Part shown: in pieces, positions 25,749 through 34,625 of the stretch
How the letters are laid out: each line of letters begins with the position of its first letter
How positions within the stretch are numbered: position 1 is the stretch's first letter
Origin: an uncultured Bacillus sp.
GTDB taxonomy: Bacteria; Bacillota; Bacilli; Bacillales; Cytobacillaceae
Assembly: GCA_937894355.1 (NCBI GenBank)
Contig: CALCRD010000285.1
Coordinates: forward strand, 1-52,846
Direction of reading: 5' to 3'
Length of the DNA: 52,846 nucleotides
Made by a program: the position numbers and the translations under genes
Notes under the pieces: model-generated
The model's input: the letters and a program-made list of their open reading frames with translations, nothing else
Databases searched by the model: none
Told to the model about the DNA's origin: nothing

Positions 25749-28490
25749 ATGGATTGGTTTAAAAATATATTTCATGTATTTAAAGATGCTGAAAATGAAG
25801 CGTTAATTGAAAATAAGCACGAACGAAAAGTAAAAAAAACGGAAAAGAATGATAATACGAAGGATATAAATACAAGAATCGTGTATCAATATCCAAAAGG
25901 ATCCTCTCGATTTCCGTTAATTCCTAAAGAACCAGTTCCAAATTCGTCTGAAAGAAAAAAAAGAATTGCTAAAAACGCAAATAATACATATGAAAATCTA
26001 AATGTAGAAAATGAACTGCCTAAAAACAAGCTTTCCGTCACAGCTCATAAGATAAGACCTTCTAAACTGGTTGAAAAAGTTCCGCAAAAAGATATTTCTA
26101 AAAAAATTAAACCTGAAATCAAGCGAAATGGTCCATTTCGACCAACTGAAATCCCATCACCAATCTATGGCTATGAACGCCCAAAAAATTCAATGGTAAT
26201 TGAATATGAGTTGACTGGATTTTTACAAGATAAGGATATTTCCAAGAGTCTGAATGACTATTTGCTTGAAGAAAAGAGAATGTTGGAGCAAGACCATTCA
26301 TTTGCTGATTTTAATCAAGAAGTTTTTGAGGAATTCGCTGCAACCATGGAAATACCCGAAAAGATATTTGAAGTAGAATGTGACAATGGGGAAGAAAGTT
26401 TTATTGTCGGGGATTTGCTGAATGATGAGTCAATGGATCCCTTTGACCCATTAGAACCAAGTATTGAACCGCTGGAACCAATAATAGTGCCAATGGAACC
26501 GCTGGAACCCGTTGAACCGACAAAACCAACAATAGAGCCCTTAGAACCAACGGAGCCAATGGAACCGCTGGAGCCAATGGAACCACTGGAGCCAACAGAA
26601 CCAATCGAGCCAACGGAACCAATAAAACCGATAATAGAACCAATGGAACCTTTAGAACCAATAAAGCCGATGATTGAACCATTGGAGCCGATTGAACCTA
26701 CGGAACTGAAATTACAAACAGAAGTGATTGAAGGTACATTGATTTCGGTTCAACCAAAAATGTCCGATGCCGAGGATAAACGAGAAACTAAAGATTCCCT
26801 AACCGAAGGAATGATAGAACAGGTTAGTGACGACACAATTATAGAACCAAACCAAGAAGGACCTTCGAGGTCACATATTCCTTTCAATGTGCTAATGCTA
26901 AAGCATGATCGCCAGAAACTTGAAATGCGAAAAAATAGTATTGAAATAGAGAAGTCTAGAACGGAAGCAAAAGTCCAACCACAACCAGAAATAAGCGCGA
27001 TTACTACAGAAACGGAAACAGTAGCAGAAACAGAAACAAGCTTTCCTCTTCAAGACAACGAGTTTTTGAATTATCAATTTCCTGAAGAGGATCTTTTGTT
27101 GCCGCCAGTCATCCAGGAGCCGAATGAGGACTGGCTTCTTGAACAAGAGCAGAGGCTAAATCAGACACTGTCAGACTTTAATGTAGGAGCAAAAGTGGTG
27201 AATGTTACTCAAGGGCCATCGGTTACGAGGTTTGAGGTACAACCGGATCCTGGAGTAAAAGTAAATAAAATAACCAACTTGCAGGATGATATTAAGTTAA
27301 GTTTGGCTGCAAAAGATATTAGGATAGAAGCACCAATCCCTGGGAAACACACAATTGGCATTGAAGTGCCAAATAAAAAAAGTCGCCCTGTGTTAATTAG
27401 CGAAATTCTTGGAGACTCACAATTTAGTAATAACCCATCTCCTTTGACCGCAGCTTTGGGATTAGATATTTCTGGGAAACCAGTGGTCACTGATTTGCGC
27501 AAAATGCCCCATGGACTAATTGCGGGTGCTACGGGATCAGGGAAAAGTGTATGTATTAATTCGATTCTGACTAGTCTTTTATATAAAGCAAATCCGCAAG
27601 ATGTGAAGTTATTATTAATTGATCCCAAAATGGTGGAATTAGCTCCTTACAATCACATTCCCCATTTAGTTAGCCCAGTCATTACAGATGCTAAAGCTGC
27701 TACGGTGGCACTAAAATGGGCAGTAGAAGAAATGGATCGGCGCTATGAATTATTTGCACATACTGGAGTAAGAGAAATAACACGATTTAATGAACTTGCC
27801 GAGAGTACAGGAAATTATTCTCAAAAGCTCCCATTCATTCTTATTGTTATCGATGAGTTAGCGGATTTGATGATGGTAGCTCCTTCAGATGTTGAAGAAG
27901 CTGTATGCCGAATTGCTCAAAAAGCAAGGGCGTGTGGTATCCATTTAATCCTTGCTACTCAACGGCCATCAGTGGATGTGATTACAGGGTTAATTAAGGC
28001 CAATATCCCGACACGAATTGCTTTTTCTGTGTCTTCACAAATTGATTCTAGAACCATAATTGATATGAGTGGCGCCGAAAAACTGCTAGGCCGCGGGGAC
28101 ATGCTGTTTTTAGAAAATGGTTCCTCGAAGCCTGTTCGTTTACAAGGAACGTATATTTCAGATACTGAGATTGATAATGTTGTAGAACACGTTCGTAGGC
28201 AGGGTGAGCCTAATTATTTATTTGAGCAGACTGAACTACTAAAAAAAGCTCAAATAAATGAAGATGAAGATGAACTTTTTTTCGAAGCTTGTGAATTTAT
28301 TGTAGAACAAGGTGTGGCATCGACTTCAAGCCTTCAACGGAAATTTAAAATGGGATATAACCGGGCTGCGAGATTAATTGATTTAATGGAGCAAAATGGC
28401 TTTATTTCTGAATCGAAAGGAAGCAAGCCGAGGGATGTTTTGATTTCCGAAGAAGAACTAGAAAAAATAAATGACACTAGTACAAATTAA
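25749..28490 (+). CDS. sftA: DNA translocase SftA (FtsK/SpoIIIE family)
   Basis: A 913-residue ATP-driven DNA pump (YtpS) that clears chromosome ends from the closing division septum. The N-terminal 450 residues are charged and poorly conserved, without a clear membrane span, as in B. subtilis SftA. They include a Pro/Glu repeat of EPLEP-type units at about 233-320. The motor has Walker A GATGSGKSVCIN near 592-600 and Walker B ILIVIDELADLMM near 700. A C-terminal winged-helix gamma domain follows (VASTSSLQRKFKMGYNRAAR). It starts at ATG 25749 with an AAGAG site upstream. murC follows after repeat copy C. Confidence 0.95.
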   Translation: MDWFKNIFHVFKDAENEALIENKHERKVKKTEKNDNTKDINTRIVYQYPKGSSRFPLIPKEPVPNSSERKKRIAKNANNTYENLNVENELPKNKLSVTAHKIRPSKLVEKVPQKDISKKIKPEIKRNGPFRPTEIPSPIYGYERPKNSMVIEYELTGFLQDKDISKSLNDYLLEEKRMLEQDHSFADFNQEVFEEFAATMEIPEKIFEVECDNGEESFIVGDLLNDESMDPFDPLEPSIEPLEPIIVPMEPLEPVEPTKPTIEPLEPTEPMEPLEPMEPLEPTEPIEPTEPIKPIIEPMEPLEPIKPMIEPLEPIEPTELKLQTEVIEGTLISVQPKMSDAEDKRETKDSLTEGMIEQVSDDTIIEPNQEGPSRSHIPFNVLMLKHDRQKLEMRKNSIEIEKSRTEAKVQPQPEISAITTETETVAETETSFPLQDNEFLNYQFPEEDLLLPPVIQEPNEDWLLEQEQRLNQTLSDFNVGAKVVNVTQGPSVTRFEVQPDPGVKVNKITNLQDDIKLSLAAKDIRIEAPIPGKHTIGIEVPNKKSRPVLISEILGDSQFSNNPSPLTAALGLDISGKPVVTDLRKMPHGLIAGATGSGKSVCINSILTSLLYKANPQDVKLLLIDPKMVELAPYNHIPHLVSPVITDAKAATVALKWAVEEMDRRYELFAHTGVREITRFNELAESTGNYSQKLPFILIVIDELADLMMVAPSDVEEAVCRIAQKARACGIHLILATQRPSVDVITGLIKANIPTRIAFSVSSQIDSRTIIDMSGAEKLLGRGDMLFLENGSSKPVRLQGTYISDTEIDNVVEHVRRQGEPNYLFEQTELLKKAQINEDEDELFFEACEFIVEQGVASTSSLQRKFKMGYNRAARLIDLMEQNGFISESKGSKPRDVLISEEELEKINDTSTN
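26446..26709 (+). repeat. Pro-Glu coding repeat in sftA
   Basis: An imperfect run of units of the form GAACCNNTGGAACCA encodes [E-P-(L/M/T/I)] tripeptide repeats. The other strand is also left open by the repeat but shows no gene signs. The region lies in the variable linker between the septal-targeting N-terminus and the motor. Confidence 0.88.
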
Positions 28491-28578
28491 TAAGAAGTGG
28501 TATTCTTTTAAAAGTAACTTTTTTTAAAAAAAGAAATGCTTATCACATTTAGTTTAAGTGTTTAAAGCATATATTCAT

Positions 28579-28602
28579 TTCCACACAGGGGTTGGTGTGG
28601 AA
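28579..28602 (+). terminator. Hairpin between sftA and repeat copy C
   Basis: TTCCACAC and GTGTGGAA form a perfect 8-bp stem with loop AGGGGTTG. TTTTTT appears only 10 nt further on, so it is a weak terminator candidate for sftA. Confidence 0.4.
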
Positions 28603-28629
28603 CTCATGATAGTTTTTTGTCAACAGTAA

Positions 28630-28841
28630 AGAAAGTATAAGTTTTTTGAAACTTGATTAGTGTCTAGCTCCAGCGCCTAGCGTCTAGTGAACTTCCGCCC
28701 CTCTAGTAAAATCGGCTTTTGGATTTTACCTCCCTACGATAAGTCAACATCGAAGTGAAGACCGCACTTCGTGTTTCCTTTATCTCAGTCGATGGGCTAT
28801 AAGTTCATACGCCGCTGACCAAGGCGCTTGCGCTTTTCTTA
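28630..28841 (+). repeat. Modular intergenic repeat, type-1 copy C
   Basis: A 212-bp copy sharing both ends with copies B and D. It carries an extra hairpin GTAAAATC / GATTTTAC (28706-28729) in place of a few bases after CTTCCGCCC. The 55-bp 3' end is identical to the other copies. A promoter-like extended -10 TGGTATAAT lies 10 nt past its end, in front of murC. Confidence 0.93.
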
Positions 28842-28850
28842 ATTAATGTA

Positions 28851-28859
28851 TGGTATAAT
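28851..28859 (+). promoter_or_regulatory. Probable extended -10 promoter of murC
   Basis: TGGTATAAT is an extended -10 (TGN-TATAAT). A TTGCGC within the end of repeat copy C could act as a poor -35, but its spacing of 20 nt is long. The transcript would start about 90 nt before the murC ATG. Confidence 0.5.
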
Positions 28860-28957
28860 GTTTGAATATGATAACGCTGTGACGCAATATAATGACCAAA
28901 ATTCAATCCTAATCATATACTGTGTTTACAGATAGACGTTTGTTGGAGGTTCTTTAG

Positions 28958-30256
28958 ATGACTATTTACCATTTTGTAGGTATTAAGGGGTCCGGGATGA
29001 GTGCTCTTGCACAAGTTCTGCATGATATGAAGTTTCAAGTTCAAGGCTCCGATGTCGAAAAGCGCTTTTTTACTCAACAGGCCCTAGAGCAATCTGGAAT
29101 AAAGATCCTTCCGTTTCAAAAGGAAAACATTCAGCCGGGGATGACGATCATCGCAGGGAACGCTTTTCCTGATACTCATGAGGAAATTCAAGAAGCTATG
29201 AAACTGGGTCTTCCTATCGTAAGATATCACCGTTTTTTAGGTGATTTCATGCAAAACTTTACTAGTATTGCAATAACTGGTGCACACGGAAAGACATCAA
29301 CAACAGGACTCTTAGCACATGTTATTAAGGGATCGAAGCCAACATCTTTTTTAATTGGTGATGGCACAGGTAAAGGCGAGAAGGATGCTGAGTATTTTGT
29401 ATTTGAAGCGTGTGAATACAGACGACATTTCCTATCTTATTTTCCAGACTATGCGATCATGACCAATATTGATTTTGATCACCCAGATTACTTTGCCAAT
29501 ATTAAAGATGTTTTTTCTGCTTTCCAAGAAATGGCATGGCAAGTAAAGAAAGGGATATTTGCTTGGGGAGACGATGAACATTTGCAAAAGATTCAAGCAA
29601 AGGTTCCTGTTCTTTTTTATGGGTTTGGTATGGATAATGATTTTCAAGCTAGAAATATTGTGAAGTCTACTGATGGAACGACATTTGATGTTTTTGTTCG
29701 AAATACTTTTTATGATACATTTACGATTCCTTCGTTTGGGGATCATAGTGTGCTTAATGCCCTTGCTGTGATTGCTCTATGTCATTATGAAGGCATGGAT
29801 ATAAAAATAATAAAAGAGCAATTAGTGACATTTAACGGAGTGAAAAGAAGATTTTCGGAAAAGCAAATTGGATCGCAAATCATTATTGATGATTATGCTC
29901 ACCATCCAACGGAAATCAAGGCAACTCTTGATTCTGCCTTTCAAAAGTATCCCAATCGGGAAATCATTGCAGTTTTTCAGCCACATACTTTTACGAGAAC
30001 CCAAACTTTTCTTGATGATTTTGCGGAAAGTTTAAAGATAGCGGATAAGGTCTATCTTTGTGAAATTTTTGGTTCTGCTCGTGAAGTTCATGGAAAGCTT
30101 TCAATTAAGGATCTACAGGAAAGGGTTCCTGGGGCCAAATTATTAGATGAAAAAGACACCTACTTATTAAAACAGCACGAAAATAGTGTAATTATTTTTA
30201 TGGGTGCTGGTGATATTCAAAAATTTCAAGAAGCATATGAACAAGAATTAGCTTAA
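28958..30256 (+). CDS. murC: UDP-N-acetylmuramate–L-alanine ligase
   Basis: A 432-residue cytoplasmic ATP-dependent Mur ligase adding L-Ala to UDP-MurNAc, the first step of the peptidoglycan stem peptide. The N-terminal nucleotide-sugar domain has HFVGIKGSGMSALA. The ATP loop GAHGKTS is at residues 108-114. Central motifs NIDFDHPDYF and HSVLNALAV, and the C-terminal DDYAHHPTEIKATL, are typical. The length is normal. TTGGAGG lies 9 nt before the ATG. As in B. subtilis it lies next to sftA. A bidirectional terminator follows. Confidence 0.98.
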   Translation: MTIYHFVGIKGSGMSALAQVLHDMKFQVQGSDVEKRFFTQQALEQSGIKILPFQKENIQPGMTIIAGNAFPDTHEEIQEAMKLGLPIVRYHRFLGDFMQNFTSIAITGAHGKTSTTGLLAHVIKGSKPTSFLIGDGTGKGEKDAEYFVFEACEYRRHFLSYFPDYAIMTNIDFDHPDYFANIKDVFSAFQEMAWQVKKGIFAWGDDEHLQKIQAKVPVLFYGFGMDNDFQARNIVKSTDGTTFDVFVRNTFYDTFTIPSFGDHSVLNALAVIALCHYEGMDIKIIKEQLVTFNGVKRRFSEKQIGSQIIIDDYAHHPTEIKATLDSAFQKYPNREIIAVFQPHTFTRTQTFLDDFAESLKIADKVYLCEIFGSAREVHGKLSIKDLQERVPGAKLLDEKDTYLLKQHENSVIIFMGAGDIQKFQEAYEQELA

Positions 30257-30258
30257 TG

Positions 30259-30301
30259 AAAAAAGAGGATGCAGAATTTTTATATTCTGCATCCTCTTTT
30301 C
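30259..30301. terminator. Bidirectional terminator between murC and the M29 peptidase gene
   Basis: AAAAAGAGGATGCAGAA pairs with TTCTGCATCCTCTTTT through a near-perfect long stem, with an A run on the left and a T run on the right. Confidence 0.92.
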
Positions 30302-30313
30302 ATTTTTTCTGTT

Positions 30314-31429
30314 TTATTTAAGATTTTCTGGGTTTAATGCCTCAAGCTCTGGAATGACGAAACGACCATCTTTTCGAATTAAGACATCATCGAAATAAAT
30401 TTCTCCGCCACCGTAATCTGGTCTTTGAATGTTAACGAGGTCCCAATGAATGTCAGATTGGTTTCCGTTAAATGCCTCATCATAGCATTGACCAGGTGTG
30501 AAGTGGAAACTGCCATCAATTTTTTCATCGAATAAAATATCTTGCATTGGTTGGGAGATATACGGATTGACTCCAATCGCAAATTCCCCAACATATCTTG
30601 CGCCTTCATCTGTATCAAAAATTTTGTTAATCCGCTCAGTGTTATTCGCTTCCGCTTTGATAATTTTCCCGGCTTCAAAGGTAAGCTTTACGTTTTCAAA
30701 GGTAAAACCCTGATATGGTGAAGGAGTGTTATAGGTAATTACACCATTGACAGAATCGCGTACAGGAGCTGTAAAGACTTCTCCATCAGGAATATTCATT
30801 TGACCAGAGCATTTGATTGCTGGAATATCTTTTATGGAAAAAGTTAAATCCGTACCAGTACCGCTAAGGCGAACTTTATCCGTTTTATTCATTAAAGTAA
30901 CTAGGTTATCCATAGCTCGGTCCATTTTTCCGTAGTCAAGATTACATACATTAAAATAGAAATCTTCGAAGCCCTCAGTGCTCATTCTGGCAAGCTGGGC
31001 CATGGAAGAGGTAGGGTAACGCAGAACAACCCATTTTGTTTTAGGAACGCGAATATCTCGATGTACTTTTTTCCCTATTGTTTTCCCGTGGATTTTCATT
31101 TTATCAGCAGGGACATCAGCCTGTTCATTGATATTATCACCGGAACGAAGTCCAATATAAGCATTCATTTGGCTCATTACATTTGCTTCGAAATCGGCCA
31201 TTAAATTAAAATGTTCCTCTTGTGCACCTAAGAGAAGGGAGCGGTCGACCTGCTGGTCCTTTAACAAGACAAACGGAAATCCTCCCGCAGCGTATGCTTC
31301 GTTAACTAAGGCAGTAACAAGCTCGCGCTGTAAGCCGAAATTTTCAATTAAGACCTTTTCACCTTTTTGAAGGCGAACAGAGTAATTGATTAAATTGTGT
31401 GCCAGTTTTTCAATTCGAGAATCTTTCAT
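30314..31429 (-). CDS. M29-family aminopeptidase
   Basis: A 371-residue metallo-aminopeptidase of family M29 (AmpS/PepS/AmpT group), releasing N-terminal residues from peptides in the cytoplasm. The metal-site stretches fit: NIPDGEVFTAPV with the first Glu near residue 240, GEFAIGVNPYI near 301, and the C-terminal HFTPGQCYDEAFNGNQSDIHWDLV and GGEIYFDD. It is somewhat shorter than the about 410-residue B. subtilis AmpS, so orthology is not claimed. GGAGGG precedes the ATG. It is convergent with murC and divergent from ytxG. Confidence 0.93.
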   Translation of the reverse strand: MKDSRIEKLAHNLINYSVRLQKGEKVLIENFGLQRELVTALVNEAYAAGGFPFVLLKDQQVDRSLLLGAQEEHFNLMADFEANVMSQMNAYIGLRSGDNINEQADVPADKMKIHGKTIGKKVHRDIRVPKTKWVVLRYPTSSMAQLARMSTEGFEDFYFNVCNLDYGKMDRAMDNLVTLMNKTDKVRLSGTGTDLTFSIKDIPAIKCSGQMNIPDGEVFTAPVRDSVNGVITYNTPSPYQGFTFENVKLTFEAGKIIKAEANNTERINKIFDTDEGARYVGEFAIGVNPYISQPMQDILFDEKIDGSFHFTPGQCYDEAFNGNQSDIHWDLVNIQRPDYGGGEIYFDDVLIRKDGRFVIPELEALNPENLK

Positions 31430-31610
31430 ATTAGTCCCTCCACATCCTTATCAATCATATGATTTTCACAGTTAATATTGTAACCTAATTCTCTATTTTT
31501 GTTGAATCTAAGGCATTGAAATGGAAATGTTGTGTTTAAAATGAAATATCCTTCGATTTTTGAAGGAATTCGCCCCTGTTCTATTGAAATATTGTAGAAA
31601 GGGTTTATTC

Positions 31611-31623
31611 CCGACATAGTCGG
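31611..31623. promoter_or_regulatory. Short palindrome in ytxG promoter region
   Basis: CCGAC-ATA-GTCGG is a perfect 5-3-5 palindrome, 37 bp before the ytxG start. B. subtilis ytxG is in the SigB and SigH regulons. A GTTTAT / GGTAAA pair flanks the palindrome, but it fits the SigB consensus only loosely. Confidence 0.35.
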
Positions 31624-31659
31624 TAAAACATAGGTATAAAACAACGGAGGTGCCAATCA

Positions 31660-32112
31660 TTGAAACTAATCCTTTACTTAAGCGTTGCATTAATTGCAAT
31701 TGCATTTCTAATATTAGTCATTTATCTTGCAAAAACGCTTAAAACCTTACAAGGAACTCTTGAGAGTGTTTCAAAAACCTTAATAGGTCTTGAAACTCAA
31801 CTTGATGGAGTGACGAGTGAAACAACTGATTTGTTAAAGAAAACTAATGCTTTAGCTGATGACATCCATGAAAAAGTGGATAGCTTAAATGGGGTCGTTA
31901 ATTCTGTAAAGGATGTTGGGAGTTCTATTCAAAAATTCAATCATTCGCTTCAGACAGTGACAACTTCCGTTAATCAAAGTGTAGAACAAAATCAAGAAAA
32001 AATTACACAAGTCATCCAGTGGGGTAATGTTTTTTTGGAATTAAAAGACAAATGGAAGCAACGTAAGCAGGAAAAACAAAGTGTCACAATTAAACGTGAA
32101 AGAGAACATTAA
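31660..32112 (+). CDS. ytxG: DUF948 protein YtxG
   Basis: A 150-residue protein with one N-terminal membrane segment (about residues 2-24). A long helical region with heptad spacing follows (LQGTLESVSKTLIGLETQLD, then DIHEKVDSLNGVVNSVKDVG), matching DUF948. The start is TTG 31660, with GGAGG 9 nt upstream. In B. subtilis ytxG and ytxH form a general-stress (SigB) and SigH-linked operon. Here ytxH follows after 29 nt, consistent with that. Molecular function is not established; an envelope scaffold role is speculative. Confidence 0.92.
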   Translation: MKLILYLSVALIAIAFLILVIYLAKTLKTLQGTLESVSKTLIGLETQLDGVTSETTDLLKKTNALADDIHEKVDSLNGVVNSVKDVGSSIQKFNHSLQTVTTSVNQSVEQNQEKITQVIQWGNVFLELKDKWKQRKQEKQSVTIKREREH

Positions 32113-32141
32113 AATACTGATTTATGGAGGGGACCAAATTG

Positions 32142-32573
32142 ATGAATTATAATAATGAAAAGTATGATCTGTTGAATGACAAATCTGAAAAGACTGGAAC
32201 AAAAGACTTTTTACTAGGTGCAGTTGTTGGAGGAGTAATTGGTGCTGCTATGGCATTATGGCTTTCTCCAAAATCAGGAACTGCCTTACGAGAACAAGTT
32301 AGTGAACAGGTGAGTAACCAAACAGCTTCTTTAAAAGAAAAAGCAGGTTCCCTGCAAACTAAGGTGTCAGATCTTGCGCAAATGACTAAAGAAAAAACAA
32401 ATTCATTAACTCAAACGATTACTCAACAATCCACAGAAGCATTGGCAAAATTACGGGGTAAAAATCAAGATAATGCAGAAGATAATCTTGATACTGATAT
32501 AGATTCTATCCAATTAATGCTTGCAGAAACAAAAAAAGCATTTGATGAAACAGAGGAAAAACTCAGTCATTAA
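32142..32573 (+). CDS. ytxH: YtxH-family stress protein
   Basis: A 143-residue protein with the family hallmark: a glycine-rich membrane segment FLLGAVVGGVIGAAMALWLSPKSG near the N-terminus. A long polar helical region rich in Gln/Ser/Thr/Lys follows, resembling LEA-type or desiccation proteins. ATG 32142 is selected, because the ATG at 32124 overlaps the GGAGGGG site that serves the second ATG with a 9-nt spacing. It is the second gene of the ytxG–ytxH unit and ends in a terminator. Confidence 0.92.
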   Translation: MNYNNEKYDLLNDKSEKTGTKDFLLGAVVGGVIGAAMALWLSPKSGTALREQVSEQVSNQTASLKEKAGSLQTKVSDLAQMTKEKTNSLTQTITQQSTEALAKLRGKNQDNAEDNLDTDIDSIQLMLAETKKAFDETEEKLSH

Positions 32574-32615
32574 ATTTGCTAACCAATTCTTTAAGTGATA
32601 AGATTACAGGAAAAT

Positions 32616-32658
32616 TAAAGCGAGAAAGCCCATGTTAAGTGGGTTGAATCGCTTTTTT
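32616..32658 (+). terminator. Terminator after ytxH
   Basis: AAAGCGA-gaaaGCCCA-tgttaag-TGGGTtga-ATCGCTTTTTT forms two stacked stem segments with a T run. It separates ytxGH from brxC, which in B. subtilis is described in the same operon. Confidence 0.82.
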
Positions 32659-32695
32659 CGTTGGAAGACCATCAATGAGGTTTTATTTACAGTAA

Positions 32696-32881
32696 AGAAA
32701 GTATAAGTTTTTTGAAACTAGATTAGTGTCTAGCGCAAGCGTCCTAGCGTCTAGTGAACTTCCGCCCACCTCCCTACGATAAGTCAACATCGAAGTGAAG
32801 ACCGCACTTCGTGTTTCCTTTATCTCAGTCGATGGGCTATAAGTTCATACGCCGCTGACCAAGGCGCTTGCGCTTTTCTTA
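32696..32881 (+). repeat. Modular intergenic repeat, type-1 copy D
   Basis: A 186-bp copy identical to the others in its last 55 bp, with small changes in the 5' part (TCTAGCGCAAGCGTCCTAGC). It ends 1-2 nt before the CAGGGGG ribosome-binding site of brxC, so together with the preceding spacer it forms the leader between the ytxH terminator and brxC. Confidence 0.93.
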
Positions 32882-32896
32882 CAGGGGGAATTAGAA

Positions 32897-33226
32897 ATGC
32901 AAAAATTAGATTCAGTTGAGCAATTTGAACAAGTATTAAAATCAAAAGATTCATTTTTGATTTTAAAACATAGTCTCACTTGTCCAATTAGCCAAGGTGC
33001 CTATGATGAATATGATAAGTTTTCAAAGGCAAATCCTGATTATTCAAGTTACTATTTGGTCGTGCAGGATTCTCGTCCACTAGCAAATTATATTGCTGAA
33101 ACCTTTAACGTGAAACACGAATCCCCACAGGCCTTACTTTTTACAAATAAAAGTGTAACATGGCATACATCTCATTGGAAAATTACATATGATGTGTTAA
33201 ATGAAATAAGTCAAGGAAATAAGTAA
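32897..33226 (+). CDS. brxC: Monothiol bacilliredoxin BrxC (YtxJ)
   Basis: A 109-residue thioredoxin-fold protein. The single active-site cysteine C29 lies in the motif HSLTCPISQGAYDEY; the TCPIS sequence defines BrxC/YtxJ. It removes bacillithiol from S-bacillithiolated proteins in the cytoplasm after oxidative stress. CAGGGGG precedes the ATG by 9 nt. Its leader is made of repeat copy D, which follows the ytxGH terminator. The promoter was not identified and must lie inside or just before the repeat. A terminator follows. Confidence 0.93.
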   Translation: MQKLDSVEQFEQVLKSKDSFLILKHSLTCPISQGAYDEYDKFSKANPDYSSYYLVVQDSRPLANYIAETFNVKHESPQALLFTNKSVTWHTSHWKITYDVLNEISQGNK

Positions 33227-33227
33227 A

Positions 33228-33253
33228 GACATCCAGCAACGGATGTTTTTTTT
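33228..33253 (+). terminator. Terminator after brxC
   Basis: ACATCC / GGATGT hairpin with loop AGCAAC followed by eight T. Confidence 0.82.
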
Positions 33254-33471
33254 ACCTAAATAATCCAATGAGTTAATGAGCAAATTTGGTTATTGAAGCA
33301 TAAAATACTTTAGTGCTTAAAAGCGTTTAATTGTTAAAGTTTTTTGGTGACAAGGAAACATTCATCATATATAATTATCCATAATCATAGGAAGAATAAA
33401 GATTATCTCTATTAACAATGGACAAATTGAATGTTAAATGCCGATGGCAATTATCAATTGGAGGGCTGGAC

Positions 33472-34548
33472 ATGAGTAATCAAGAACTGGATAAGTTACG
33501 GAATAATGTTGACGAATTAAATTTACAGCTACTTTCTCTTATTAACCAAAGGGCTAAATTAGTGCAAGAAATCGGTCGTGTTAAAGAAACACAAGGTGTG
33601 AACCGTTACGATCCTTTGCGTGAAAGAAAAATGCTCGATTTAATTAAGGAGCATAATGACGGCCCTTTTGAAAATTCAACGGTTGAACATATGTTTAAAC
33701 AAATTTTCAAAGCTGGTCTTGAATTACAGGAAGATGACCATCGTAAAGCTCTGTTAGTTTCACGTAAGAAGAAACCAGAAAATACAATTGTTGATGTTAA
33801 AGGTGTAAAAATTGGTGATGGCACTCCGCATTTTGTCTTCGGACCATGTTCGGTTGAATCTTATGAGCAGGTAGCAGCAGTTGCTGCAGCAGTTAAAGAA
33901 AAAGGGTTTAAATTATTGCGTGGTGGAGCATACAAGCCTAGAACATCACCATACGATTTCCAAGGTCTTGGATTAGAAGGATTAAAAATTCTTAAACGTG
34001 TTGGCGATGAATATGGTTTAGCTGTAATCAGTGAAATTGTTAATCCTGCAGATATCGAAACAGCACTTGATTACATTGATGTGATTCAAATTGGTGCTCG
34101 TAATATGCAAAACTTTGAGCTTTTGAAAGCTGCGGGTGCTGTGAAAAAACCAGTATTATTAAAACGTGGTTTAGCTGCAACGATTGAAGAATTTATTAAT
34201 GCTGCTGAATACATTATGTCACAGGGAAATGATCAAATTATTCTTTGTGAAAGAGGAATTCGTACTTACGAAAAGGCCACAAGAAATACTTTAGATATAT
34301 CTGCTGTTCCGATTTTAAAACAAGAAACACATTTACCGGTTATGGTTGATGTAACCCATTCAACTGGAAGAAAAGATTTACTGTTACCGTGTGCAAGAGC
34401 AGCGTTGGCAATCGGTGCAGATGGTGTTATGGCTGAGGTTCATCCAGATCCTGCCGTTGCTTTATCTGATTCAGCTCAACAAATGGATTTAAAACAATTC
34501 GACACCTTCTTAGAGGGATTAAAGGACACTCCTTTTGTAAGGTTGTAA
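33472..34548 (+). CDS. aroA: Bifunctional chorismate mutase / DAHP synthase
   Basis: A 358-residue enzyme, exactly the size I recall for B. subtilis AroA. Residues 1-85 are an AroQ-type chorismate mutase domain (ELDKLRNNVDELNLQLLSLI, RAKLVQEIGRVKE). Residues 95-358 are the KDO8P-like DAHP synthase barrel, with FGPCSVESYEQ, LLRGGAYKPRTSPYDFQGL, DVIQIGARNMQNFELL and DVTHSTGRKDLLLP. It condenses PEP and erythrose-4-phosphate. The mutase domain is the sensor for prephenate/chorismate feedback. The start is ATG 33472 with GGAGGG upstream, rather than the frame opening at 33418. ccpA follows. Confidence 0.96.
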   Translation: MSNQELDKLRNNVDELNLQLLSLINQRAKLVQEIGRVKETQGVNRYDPLRERKMLDLIKEHNDGPFENSTVEHMFKQIFKAGLELQEDDHRKALLVSRKKKPENTIVDVKGVKIGDGTPHFVFGPCSVESYEQVAAVAAAVKEKGFKLLRGGAYKPRTSPYDFQGLGLEGLKILKRVGDEYGLAVISEIVNPADIETALDYIDVIQIGARNMQNFELLKAAGAVKKPVLLKRGLAATIEEFINAAEYIMSQGNDQIILCERGIRTYEKATRNTLDISAVPILKQETHLPVMVDVTHSTGRKDLLLPCARAALAIGADGVMAEVHPDPAVALSDSAQQMDLKQFDTFLEGLKDTPFVRL

Positions 34549-34580
34549 CTGGTTTTAGGATTATTAAGGATATACGAACA

Positions 34581-34609
34581 AAAAAACCTCCTGAGAAGGA
34601 GGTTTTTCT
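34581..34609 (+). terminator. Terminator after aroA
   Basis: AAAAAAACCTCCT and AGGAGGTTTTT form a perfect stem with loop GAGA-type, ending in T. It separates aroA from ccpA. Confidence 0.9.
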
Positions 34610-34625
34610 TTAGTGATTGGTACTG

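Noticed and set aside
26401..26682. Val/Leu-rich minus-strand frame within sftA
   Set aside because: It is the reverse reading of the EP-repeat; the sftA frame is continuous and conserved on both sides.
33318..33331. TTAAAAGCGTTTAA-like sequence as a CcpA cre box upstream of aroA
   Set aside because: Three mismatches from the consensus at informative positions; not convincing.
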